From NCBI GenBank assembly GCA_021014945.1, contig MU266693.1, positions 1 to 21,683 of the forward strand: DNA of 21,683 nt. Reading direction: 5' to 3'. Below are positions 1 through 10,201 of this stretch, piece after piece (positions within the stretch are counted from its first letter, which is position 1; the number at the start of each line of letters is the position of its first letter). This stretch comes from Leucogyrophana mollusca. Lineage: Eukaryota > Basidiomycota > Agaricomycetes > Boletales. The position numbers were made by a program, and so were the translations under genes. The notes below the pieces were generated by a model that saw only the letters and a program-made list of their open reading frames with translations, had not been told where the DNA came from and did no database searches.

Positions 1-779
1 AGGGGCGGTGGGCCATGATCTGTACCTGCATGTCCACAAGCGCATTCATCTATCTATGTAAACATACAATACAGCCGGGTGTCAAAGTCTTGCGAAAAAA
101 ACAGATGGTGAGGGATTGGGGGTGTCGACAACAAGACTTACTGTCATCTCAAAGTAATCAGTGCATCGACACGCTCGGCACGGTGAGGGGGTCGACATCT
201 TTGCTGAAAATGTAATGATACAGAAATTCGGAACTAACTATAGCAAGGAATAAACAGAGGGTCGAGAAACATGGCAGAGTCATTTGTTGGGGATGGCCCA
301 AGCGCTGCCTGGCAGCCCCCAAATTTTCTGGCCATCGTTAGCTAGATGGCAAGGCAACAGATTGAAAGTCGACGCTCGACTTGGACATGCGGATGCAGGA
401 ATGGTTGAGGCCCGAAGCACACCATGCGCATTCGCAGATGTGTAACTCGAACTCCTGAAGGCAAGTCCGGAAAGCCGAATGCCATTCTGGGAAAGTGGAT
501 CAGTGCCCGCGAAAGCCAACAAAATCTATCCAAAGCGAAACCTGGCCATTTTCAAGGTTGGAGCGCTGTCATCTTGTTCAAAATAGTTTTGTCCGCTGCC
601 GCCCCTCATAGGGAACATTAAGAACCGAACATGACCTTCCGAACCCGACACATCCGCGCCGACTTGGCGCTTTGCCTTTCGAATCGGTACATCTGCTTTG
701 ACGCTAGTTATTATTATACTTAAACTCGTATTGCGATTCCTGCTTTGTTCACATCAATCCTTCCACCACGACGTCCATA
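1..779. other. Left intergenic region / promoter of the RING gene
   Basis: No gene is supported here. The only ORFs are 60-80 residues, overlap each other on both strands and show no recognisable motif. The last ~80 bases before position 780 are AT-rich (an ATTATTATAC stretch near 711-720) and then pyrimidine-rich up to the start codon, as is common in basidiomycete core promoters, so this end probably holds the promoter of the RING gene. The first 250 bases show no repeat or coding pattern I can name. Confidence 0.5.
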
Positions 780-2186
780 ATGCCCGCCACACGCTCTTCC
801 AGTAAACAGCCCTCGGCATCCGGTCCCCAGCCCCATCAATCAGCTCCGATGCCATATTCATCGCCCCGCCGCCCGCCCAGCTATGTCAAGGAAACCGCGT
901 CTCGCAAGGATGTTATTATCCTGTCCTCAGACGAAGATGAGCTAGAGCGGAAGAAAGTCAAAAAATTGAAGCCTAAGACCAAACGCACAACCGCTAAAAA
1001 ATCCGCGAAGAAGGCGGTCCCCGTGCTCGACGATGTGCTCGAAATAACCTCATCTGACGATGATCGACCAGTTCCGCCACCTAGGAAACCTGGGCCGACT
1101 CCAGGACCGAGTGGCGAGACCGAGACCGACTTGCTGAAGAATTTTAGGGATTTACAACAGGTGTGTTCGACTCCAGCCCCTTCTGTCATGTACGTGCGTT
1201 CACAATCCTCCCAAGGAACATGCCCAGCTCCAGAGGAAACTCTCTCAGCTTGATACGGAGTGTGAATTCTCAGAACGTACAATCCAGCAACTCCACCACG
1301 CCCTCGCCACACAAAGCAAGGCTACAGGGGAACTCCAGGGTGAAGTTGAACAGCTCAACACTGAGATCAGCCGTTTGAGGGGCATCGCTTGTGGCGGCCA
1401 AAAAGTTGTGAGTTTCCTCTCTTTCGCGTATCTCAATTAACGCGTTGCGTGAGCGCATTCCGTCCTGGCCGCTCGCGATAATTTCACGAGTTCTGTTGTG
1501 GTTCCGAATTTCGCTGCTGTCTCGTTGTACCTCTTCGTCACTGGACTAACGATTTTCCCTGTCGCAGGACGTTTCAAAGCTCGAAGATCACATTTCGTGT
1601 GAGGTGTGCACCCTCAAGATGTGGAGCCCCTTTATGTAAGCTCCCAACCCGCCGTTGTCCACGACAAGTGCTCATCGATGGCCCCGTCCTGCTTTGCGCG
1701 CACTCCCGACCACACCATTCCTTGTCACCTGCTACTCCGCCCACTCGAAACAGTCTCCCCGACTGCGGACATACTTTCTGCCAATCCTGTCTAACAGACT
1801 GGTTTGGCATGACTCTCGCGCAGTACACGACCCGACACCCAGCCTACAACCCCCGCGCTCCCGCCCCCGACCTCAATAGCCTTGCACAGCAAATGCTCAC
1901 CCTCTCCGGCGGGCCACTTCAACCATACGCACAAGCGTTTCTCTCCGCGTATTATCAGCAAGTCGGCGCTGGAATCAACCACAACCGGCAGGTGGGTCCA
2001 GGCCCAGAGTACTCGTGTCCGACGTGTCGGAAGGAGGTGCGGGTTAAGCCAGTGGAGGATTTCAAGCTGAAGGCGTTAGTGAGGGAGGTAGCGGGTGCGT
2101 GTGGGGAAGGGAGCCCCCGGAGGCGCGCAGATTCGTCCGCGCCGCGGGCAGGCCCGTTCGATCCCTTTTTTGTGGGAAGATCATAA
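780..2186 (+). CDS. RING-finger E3 ubiquitin ligase candidate with two SUMO-interaction-like motifs
   Basis: Four exons, 780-1160, 1216-1407, 1568-1635 and 1754-2186, join in frame to a 357-residue protein. The introns are 55, 160 and 118 nt. Residues 45-54 (VIILSSDEDE) and 86-95 (VLEITSSDDD) are hydrophobic patches followed by Ser and acids, the form of SUMO-interacting motifs. A Lys-rich stretch (about 58-79) lies between them and could be a nuclear signal. Exon 2 (128-191) is rich in Leu, Gln and Glu and probably forms a coiled coil. The RING ligands are C202, C205, C218, H220, C223, C226, C302 and C305; the third ligand region forms only after the 118-nt intron is removed. Between C226 and C302 lie 75 residues, far more than in a usual RING. 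Known RING proteins recruit E2 enzymes and promote ubiquitin transfer. SUMO-directed action is inferred from the SIM-like motifs. The ATG at 780 is the first in the frame. Confidence 0.85.
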
Positions 2187-2617
2187 GTTACGGCCGTGAA
2201 TGTTTGCGCTATTCTCATCATGTCACGTCTCTCGTTGTGTTCCTTTCAGGATTTGCGACAACTTACCCTACCGTCCGCCTGTGCAGCACCCTACCCTACC
2301 CTCCACGTACGGCATCCTAGTCTACTTTGTAGTTGTCCTATGCTCTGTTCCATCACAAAGCATGTTGCTATTGGTGTACTTGTCGATACTCTTTCATGTT
2401 TGCAAGTGTGACACTCGAAACCATCACAGCCGCCATCTTGACCACCCGACAGGACCAATATCCACGAGACTCATAAATATGCAAAGCAGATAAGTACAAG
2501 GCATGCGTACGAAATGATGATATGAAGTTACGATTGCAGTTGTGCCAAGTCCGAGTAAGCGTCCATGCGATATATGGTGCGTGAGATGTGATGATCATCT
2601 CCTCCTGGAAGGCGCGC
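2187..2617. other. Convergent 3' intergenic region
   Basis: This 431-base stretch lies between the stop codons of the RING gene (+) and the membrane-protein gene (-), so it should hold both 3' untranslated regions. ORFs in it are short and overlapping. I see no repeat or RNA gene. Confidence 0.5.
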
Positions 2618-3925
2618 TCATGATGATATGTGGTAGTGGAAATAGCCCGAGTGAGCCGCCTCGGTATCTTTGTAGAGGGTTTGCAGCAGTTTCCTCTCCC
2701 TCTCGTCAAATCCGTCAAAATTAGAATCATCCGTAAAGTCCAGCGTCTCCTTGCTCCGTATCCTCTGCGCAACCGTTTCCCTCCATCTCCTCCAGACCTT
2801 CGTATCGTTGGGGAGGATGTCTTGCAGCACTCTAGCAGGGTCGGCGGGGTCCAGGATGAGGACCGCGAAGACGGCCATGGCAGTCCGCGTGCCGAGCTGG
2901 TACTTCTTTACCGCTGGGTCGCGCAGGACGTTGTGCATCAGTATCTCCGTCTGCACTTTCCGCTTGTCCAGCGATGAGAGGTAGGAGTTGTATATCCAGG
3001 ACACGGCGAGCGACGCCACGAACATGATCTGGCCGAACAGAGTGCCCTGTGGTATAAGCAGGAGCTGTGCGACGAACTGGACGGTGAGCAGCGTCGAGCA
3101 CAAGCCGATGTTCTGGTAGGTAGGCTCACTCGCGAACCGTAACGAGAATCTCCCTCGGGTTACCGAGTTGACCGCCGCCTCCTCTCCTTTCAGGATTATG
3201 ACCCCCGACTCTGTGAACATCACTCCATCCCCCACCGGGGCTCCATCTGCCGGCTTAGGATGCGTGAACGTGAAAGTCCCCGATCCTATGACGAAGCACG
3301 ATAGCCCGCTGGAGACGATGCCGAGGAGGATCATGGCGAAGCAGTACCAGTCCCCGACGAGCGCACAGACAACGGTTGTGCATGCACTGACGCCGATGGG
3401 GATGCTCGCGAGGAGACTAGAGCACGTACGCAGACGCCTTGGATGCATCGTGAAGGAGGGGATGTGAGGCAGCTCCGCGACTGTCACCGTGGATGGTATA
3501 GTCACTCTCCCTTCTATAGCTGTGCCCACCTTATTGTCGCAGGCACTCGCAAATAGCGCACCAATGTGCCCGGTTTGCGGAAGGGTTGTTCCTGACCATG
3601 CCGCTCTGTATTTGGGCCCCTTTAAGCCATCGAGTTCGAAGAGGGTGGCGGGATCTGTGTTGGGGCCTGGGAAGAGGCCGTCCCAGAACCTTGAGTTTGC
3701 GAGCTGACCATAACGCTTTCCGACCTCGTACGCCCCCGGGGAATTGTACCAACCCAACCACTTCCTGCCCTCGTACACGTGCACTGTCGCCATAGCTGAG
3801 ACCGCTTCATCGCCACCAAAAAACCCTGCTACTCCTGATGTATTAAGGGTGAAATCGGAATCCTGTAATGGCACACTATGGCGGACCATGCGGTGAACGA
3901 TAGCTGGAGGGCTGGGCAAGTACAT
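2618..3925 (-). CDS. Multi-pass membrane protein of unknown function
   Basis: A single open frame of 435 residues ends at 2618. It has an N-terminal hydrophilic half with many Gly, Trp and Tyr residues. Predicted membrane segments by eye are about 168-190, 194-216, 274-292, 297-315 and 347-360. A charged C-terminal tail of about 75 residues contains several Asp/Glu and Arg. There is no signal peptide at Met1 and no catalytic motif I recognise. The frame stays open upstream of Met1 to a TAG at 4007-4009. Beyond that TAG the same frame is open again to an ATG at 4210, so a short extra first exon joined by an intron that removes the TAG is possible. I could not find a clearly convincing splice pair, so the start at 3925 is the conservative choice. 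It looks like one of the lineage-specific membrane proteins of Agaricomycetes. The function is unknown. Confidence 0.7.
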   Translation of the reverse strand: MYLPSPPAIVHRMVRHSVPLQDSDFTLNTSGVAGFFGGDEAVSAMATVHVYEGRKWLGWYNSPGAYEVGKRYGQLANSRFWDGLFPGPNTDPATLFELDGLKGPKYRAAWSGTTLPQTGHIGALFASACDNKVGTAIEGRVTIPSTVTVAELPHIPSFTMHPRRLRTCSSLLASIPIGVSACTTVVCALVGDWYCFAMILLGIVSSGLSCFVIGSGTFTFTHPKPADGAPVGDGVMFTESGVIILKGEEAAVNSVTRGRFSLRFASEPTYQNIGLCSTLLTVQFVAQLLLIPQGTLFGQIMFVASLAVSWIYNSYLSSLDKRKVQTEILMHNVLRDPAVKKYQLGTRTAMAVFAVLILDPADPARVLQDILPNDTKVWRRWRETVAQRIRSKETLDFTDDSNFDGFDERERKLLQTLYKDTEAAHSGYFHYHISS

Positions 3926-5030
3926 CTTAGTGAGATGGACGAGGCTGATACGGGGGGTTTTGGTTCGTGTGTGGGATATACCGTCCGAGCCATCAATAGG
4001 AATCGACTACACGTGCTGGCGCGGCGATGGAGGTGCCTTACAAGATGAGGCTCGAGCCGAGCTATCCAGGTGATTTGTGTGAATAATAGGCACAGGTTTC
4101 GAAAACGCATCTGAGGGCAGAGTGATAAGTTCGAGGAATGTTCTGGGCGACGAACGGCCCCCTGGCTGTGGCCCCGAGGCAGATTCAGACGAATGGAGGT
4201 GCGATATCATGAGATCGTCCTTACCTCACAGCTAGGTAACTTGCAGCCAAATAAGCGTCAAAATGAGTCGTGCTGCCTCAATGTTGCCTGACGAGCTCAA
4301 TTACAGCCAAGCTGTAGTGGATCAACGTTCTAGCAGTGCCGCACAGCATCATTTTCGAAGTCTTTGTCCAATTCTCCTTCCACGCGATTCACGCTCGGCA
4401 GGCCCATGATTAACAACACTGTCCAGTCTTGGGAAGACACCGAGCCACCCCCAGGAAGAAGCGCAGTTCTGTGGATCTGGAATGTACCTACACTTTAGAC
4501 AGAGCGGAGAGGTAAGCGATAGATGAACATTCCTGCGCGGGGCCACTACATACCTGGTGGGTTGTCTATTTGCTGGACAGCATGTCGAGCGTATTACGCA
4601 GAAATGGAAGGTTGACCGTTGTGGCTTAGTCAGCGAAATTGTCCTCCGGTTGACCTGGCGAATGTTCGGAGGCCGATCCTCAGGACGATTTTCTGCCAAC
4701 CGGTGGTGCAAAGACGTTCGGCGCCCCAGGATACCTGGCCCCTTTTAATGTACTCCCTTTTCTCAGATTGACCACAAGTGCGCCAGGTTACCTCCGTATA
4801 CAATGCACCGGTCTACTTTCTTTCTATATGGCTCACGGGCTGCGGAAGATTGGAGGTCGAATCACGCGCGAAAGGCCCTCGGAGTCAACATTCAATGGTT
4901 GGTGACTGCAGCTCGTTGTCATTGATCGACCCACTTGTTTCCCGATTCCGGTGCCTGTCTTATTGGTAAGGGCTTAACCTTTCATGACTTTGTCCCTCTG
5001 GCCCTCGCTGATTCGCCATTTTCTCTCCCC
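3926..5030. other. Divergent intergenic region between membrane protein and aspartic peptidase
   Basis: About 1.1 kb separates two divergent genes. Near the left side, 4010-4210 (-) holds a Ser/Pro-rich open frame in phase with the membrane-protein gene that may be its first exon. The rest (4211-5030) has only short overlapping ORFs. An ATTGG (inverted CCAAT) sits about 70 bases upstream of the peptidase start, a position compatible with a promoter element, but this is weak evidence. Confidence 0.4.
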
Positions 5031-6722
5031 ATGTTGCTCCTCCCCCTGGCAGCGCTCACTCTAGTTCCCTGCACGATAGCAGTCCTACCTCGGTATGAAT
5101 CGTCAACTGGTCCCGTTCATGTTCCCGTCACAAGACATGTGGTCAATCATGTGGCAGAACTCCCAAGAATCGTAGACGCTGCCCGTAACAAGTACGGTTA
5201 CAAGTCACAGCACATAACAAAGAGAGTCGGCAGTAGCTCTTCATGGTTCGATTCTGCGGCGTTTCCAAACATTGGTCCTACTCTTGGATACACCACCCAA
5301 ATGAGCATCGGCACACCGTAAGCTTGGCCCATGATATGACTAGATACACGTCCTCAAGGTACTTGTATATATCATTAGACCCCAATCGCTGGATGTGGTC
5401 CTCGATACATCTGTCCCATACATATGGCTCGCGACGTCAGCTTGCCCAAGCTGCCCAAACACCACCCCGCAATTCAACATCACTGCCTCGTCCACATATA
5501 CCACCGACACCGGCCCCTCGAGCTTTACATACTTCAAATATGGCATCGACGGTGCTACCATACAAGGGAACACTTCCTACGACACTATAAGCTTGCAGGG
5601 CTTTACGGTACCGAAACAGGATTTTTGTACGTGGACGAACATGCCCTTGTTCACACATGATTTGACCCACCGGACCCGCATTGTGCTCTAGTGACAGTCA
5701 CAGAGATCAACGGTGCGTACCCTCTGAACAATACCGTTTCCGGTATTTTCGGTCTCGGGCCTGGGCCATTTTCCGACCTAGACGACACCATGCCATTCTT
5801 CAGTAGCGTTTCCGGTCAATGGTCTCAGCCTGAGATTGGGATCTACTTCGGTGCAAACCCCGGACAGCCAGGCGATAACAGCTCGGCCCCTGACGGCGTT
5901 TTTACGTTCGGCGGTACAAACCCAAGCTTCTACAAGGGGGACATTGAGTACAAGGATGCGTATGGGCCGACAAGCAGTGCATGGCTGCTCGAGGTCACTG
6001 GTGAGAGTGGCTGACCCCAAGCCCATGCTGTGCGCGAGTCCTCACACCATATCTCCAGCCATCACTGTTCAGGGGAAGTCGATCGACATTCCTCCGGCTG
6101 ACAAGGGGTCATCTGATGGGCTCGCTTCCTTTGACACGGGATCGACACTCATCGGGGTTCCGCCCGATGTCGCAAAGAGCATCTGGGCCGCGGTTCCAGG
6201 ATCCAATGCTCTGACGGGCGAATTCCAGGGAATGTACTCTTTCCGTGAGCCTCTTTTCAACAGGAAATAGCCATTTAACTAACGCTATCACGGCGGTAGC
6301 CTGTGCTTCCAACGTCGAGGTATCTTTCGCCTTTGGCGGCTCTTCATGGCCGATCAGCCCGGCAGATATGATCGTCAGTGGCGTCGCCAACGTAGGAGGA
6401 ACAGCAAACGTCACTACCGACGCGCAGATGTGCATCGGCGCAATTTACAGCCTTGGTGCAGGCACAAACTACCTGCTCGGAGATACCTTCCTGAGGAACG
6501 TGTATACTGTCTTGCGCTCTGGGTCAACTCCAGCCATCGGTTTGGCGCGGCTCGCCAGTGGGTTGGATCCCATATGCTAAGTCATTAATTCTGGCTGACC
6601 AGTGCACTGTAGATGGCGCTCCTGAACCAAACCCCAGTGCAGCGCCCTCCAAAACTATCATCGCGGTCCCCGCCACAGTACTCGCCGCCGTCGTCATCGC
6701 TTGGGTCACCATCTTCGCTTAA
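5031..6722 (+). CDS. Secreted, probably GPI-anchored A1-family aspartic peptidase
   Basis: Six exons, 5031-5317, 5379-5626, 5692-6000, 6059-6244, 6300-6557 and 6613-6722, close exactly in frame to 465 residues. Met1 starts a signal peptide (hydrophobic to about residue 18). A propeptide follows, with a kexin-like Lys-Arg at 64-65. The first catalytic Asp is D105 in VVLDTSVPYIWL, an atypical DTS where DTG is usual. The second is D307 in a normal ASFDTGSTLIG. A flap-like segment with Tyr-Gly lies between them. GIFGLGPG and FTFGGTNPS also match the pepsin fold. Exon 6 encodes a linker and then a hydrophobic C-terminal segment ending TIFA, which looks like a GPI-attachment signal. If the last intron (6558-6612) is kept, translation stops at 6580 and yields a 436-residue form without this tail. 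A1 peptidases cleave proteins at acid pH outside the cell or at the wall. Substrate is unknown. Confidence 0.9.
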
Positions 6723-7062
6723 GTTAGACTCCATGTGCCCTTATTCAGCTCTTCCTTGGAATAACACTTCGAGGCTTTGCAACCACATTCATCCTATCTT
6801 TCGTCCGGTTCTCTATCGCTACTGACTAGCCACAAGTACGTATCAATGATCTATCGGTGTCAAGTCAGTGTAGGTATTTCCAAGAAAATTGAGCTATCAT
6901 TAGCCCATAGTCCCTTCGCAGAGTACAAACTATGCAAATCCACGCGACACTAAGATACTTTTAAATAACTTTACAGTGAGACGCAAGAGAATGGTCTGAG
7001 ATAAGATGTTGTCATATCATGTTCGAGGTCTAGCAGACCCCACGTCGCTCACCGTTAAGTTC
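6723..7062. other. Convergent 3' intergenic region
   Basis: 340 bases between the peptidase stop (+) and the synthetase stop (-). It is AT-rich in the middle and should carry both 3' untranslated regions. I see no gene or repeat. Confidence 0.5.
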
Positions 7063-10000
7063 TCAAAGTCCTCGGACCTCAAGACATCCACGGAAGATCT
7101 TCTGGAACTGTGGGACATGATCGGAATCCATGAGCGTGTAATGTTGGCCCGGTACCTCTGTATAAGTTGGTGCATGACGGCTGAAAGCTGACCAGGGCTT
7201 GAGTTCGGAATTCAACCAGTCAGCTCTGCTTCCGGTGGGCGGGATTGCGTAAAAAACGTCGATGGCGGCTGGTATCGGTTGAGCATAACATTGGATGAAC
7301 AATTCTGGGATATACTTACAGACAGTACCAGACGGATGATAGCCCTTGCAAACCTCAATAAAGGACGACACGATACTGACCCAGTGATTCAGCTTCGCGG
7401 GTGTGAGACGTAGCTCGGCGAGACGTTCGGGGGGAGACAGCTTCCACACCGCCTTCAGCTGTTTCTCCCTCGGCATTAGCCTCAGGGTAGGCGCGAGTTG
7501 GTGGGCGTCGTCCTTGGAAATTAGCCCCAAGTAGTGCGGCAGCTTAAGCATTCCACTCGTCCAGTCAACTTCGCGCATATGATCCGCGATGTGGGGGGGT
7601 ATGTTGACGAGGCCTATGAATTTGACCTCATCGCCGAGAGCCTCCAGGGACCTCGTGATCTCGAAGGCAACGATACCGCCGGAACTGTAACCAGCGATGG
7701 CGTACGGGCCAGCAGGCTGTGTTCTCTTGATAGCAGCAACGTAGCAGGCCACCATTTCGCCCATTGAGTTGAAGACAGGCTGACCGGGCTCAAAGCCACG
7801 CGCACGAAGTGCATAGAAGGGTCGTTCGTTGTGGAAGTATTTTGCGAGATTGACGAAAACGAGAACTTCACCGATGGCGGGGTGGACGAAGAAGATTGGG
7901 GTCTTCTTTCCGGTCATCTGGAGGGGAACGATGGGGTCGTACTCTTGTTCATGGTTCCTCCTGTTGCGAATGGAGTCAACGATCCGGGCCAAGTCCGAAA
8001 TGACAGGGTGCTTCAGAATCTGAATTAAGGGGATCTCGGCAAGCCGAAAGTATGCCTCAGCCTCGTGTTTCAGCCTAAGCGATGTTGGATATCAGCGCCT
8101 AGATATCTCCCCCAGCATGGGCAGGACCGACCTGATGATATCAATAGAGGTGCCGCCTAGCTCGAATAGATTATCGTTTGCTGACACCTCACCCGATCCC
8201 ACATTGAAGATGCGGCTATAGATGGTGGCGAGAGCTTTCTCGCTGTCAGTGGAGGGCACGGCAAAAGCAGCCTGGCGAGCCGCACTGAGCAACTTCTCCG
8301 CGTGAGCGATGTGTGCCGTAAGTTCGCCCTGGTTGAATAAGGCCAGGAGACGGCTCCTTGAAAGTTTCCCAAGAGTCGACTTCTCCATCTCATTGATTGG
8401 GATGGGCACGATGTGTCGCGGCGCTAGAGTGATCATCTTCACCGAAATGTCACCAAGTTCACGGTGAGTCACCAAAAGCTTGTGCGAAGCTTCCGCATCG
8501 TAAAGATCGAATGACGGTGAGTAGAAGACGAGGAAACTTTCGGTTTCTTGATTTGGTGCACGATACGGCGCGGCAGCGAGAAAAGAGTGAGCAACCCCTT
8601 CGACGGTCTGTAGATGTGTTTCAAGTTCAGGGATCCCGTACGAGATACCGTGGACAATGAGGGTATCTTTGATGCGCCCGTTCAATCTCAGCTCACCATC
8701 TTCGATGATGCCGATGTCTCCGGTGCGAAACCATCCGCCGTCGACGAAGCTGGATGAGGTAGCATCGGGATTGTTGTAGTACCGGGTGAACAACATGGGG
8801 CCACGAACTTGAAGTTCACCACTTTCGCCATCGTGGCAAACGGTGATGCCATCATCGGGGTCGACAATACGCATCTCGCAGCTATCGATGGGACGGCCAA
8901 GACCCAAGAACTCATGCACAGATCGATGCCGTGGGACATCGACCCGGTCGTAAATGCACCCGGCGCTGGTCAATAAGATATATGTTCACCCTTGGGCTAA
9001 ACAAGGAAATCTCTGAGTACTTACCAAGTTTCTGTCATGCCAAATCCAGGACAGAGGACAAAGGAGACTCTTGAAGGGTCCCGAGCGAGTTTTTTCAGAA
9101 CCATAGTGAATGCCTGCGCAGTTTTCGTAACTACCGCCTCTCCACCACTGTTAATGCGCTTGATGGACGAGAGGTCGAATCTGCCACACATGTCGGAATC
9201 CTTCTCCAAGTCATGGGTGAGCTTGGCAAGTAAGAAATTGGGAGCAAAGGCAAGGTGGATCGACTGAAAAGTATGAGAGTTGGGTCCCACAGGAAATTAG
9301 AACAGTAGCGATCGCACACCTTTTCATCAACAAGGCGAAGGAAACAGATCGGGTCCGAAAGGATAGCAGATGCGTGTACGTGCAACTGAGATGCACCAAA
9401 TAGAAGGGGAGCCATGTGCATCTCCAAAGATCCAGCAACATGATCGAAACCGACCCCTGTTGTGAGCGTCGTTAGGACAAGTGCACGAGATACGAGGACA
9501 AGGCCCTTACAATTCAGAACGTTCGACTTCGAGGTTAAACCATAGCTGCGACCCTTGGCATAGCAGGCGGCGAGTATGGTACGGTGTGTGTGAACGACAG
9601 CTTTACAGAAGCCAGTCGAACCAGAGGTCAGGTATAGAATGGCTTCGTCATCCGGTTGGGCGTCATGCACAACCCAGTCTGCGGGGACGCGGGCGCTCTC
9701 TGCCAACGCTGAAAGCTCAGAGAACAGCCGGATTTCTAGTCCGTCTATCGAACTCAGCTGTTCAGCGCCAAAGTCGTTCGTTAGCCACGTCACTGGCGAG
9801 AAGAGGCGTTGAATATGTGCGACATGGCCATGCTGATGCACCTGCTGGGCACTAAGCGCGGGTTGCAAGCAAGGCACCAAACCAGCTAACAAACAGGTCC
9901 AGATGGCAGCCATGTTATCCTCATGCTCGGTGAGGTATACGACAATTATCGAGCCCTGAGGCTTGGCCCACTGAGAAATTGCATATGCCAGCTTGCGAAC

Positions 10001-10201
10001 ATCTTGATTGAAAGCGGAGAATGTCCTGGAACGATACGATAAATCACGGGCAGTGGGGTTGGCAAAGCTGAGGTCATGAAGAGGATATCGATCGGCGGCT
10101 TGCAGGAGGACCCTGGGCAGATTGCTTGGGATAGTTGGGCTTGGGGTGGTTTTTTCCTCTGCGTAGGCAAAGCCAACGGTGGGGACTTCAACCTGCCCCA
10201 T
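7063..10201 (-). CDS. NRPS-like synthetase, adenylation-thiolation-thioesterase (A-T-TE)
   Basis: Six exons on the minus strand, 10201-9511, 9456-9320, 9263-9025, 8965-8132, 8074-7320 and 7268-7063, give 953 residues. The A domain carries TSGSTG (192-197), NWVGFDHVAGSLEMH (230-244), INSGGEAVV (313-321), GFGMTETCAG (349-358), GWFRTGDIG and a TLGKLSR near its end with the usual Lys. The T domain has LGGTSID, with S629 as the phosphopantetheine site. The TE domain has GYSSGG with nucleophile S764 and a PGQHYTLM histidine, H928. The domain order and length match the fungal quinone/furanone synthetases (atromentin synthetase type), which activate aryl-pyruvic acids and dimerise them. The exact substrate cannot be read with confidence. 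Two introns (9510-9457, 54 nt; 7319-7269, 51 nt) are multiples of three without stops, so uncorrected ORFs read through them. No aminotransferase gene is next to it. It is divergent from a hydrophobin gene. Confidence 0.88.

Noticed and set aside
9481..9855. A 124-codon ORF on the plus strand
   Set aside because: It lies opposite the adenylation domain and has no motif, so it is a shadow of the real gene.
7063..10201. Naming the synthetase as atromentin synthetase
   Set aside because: Domain order and length agree, but the substrate pocket cannot be read with confidence and no partner aminotransferase is present.
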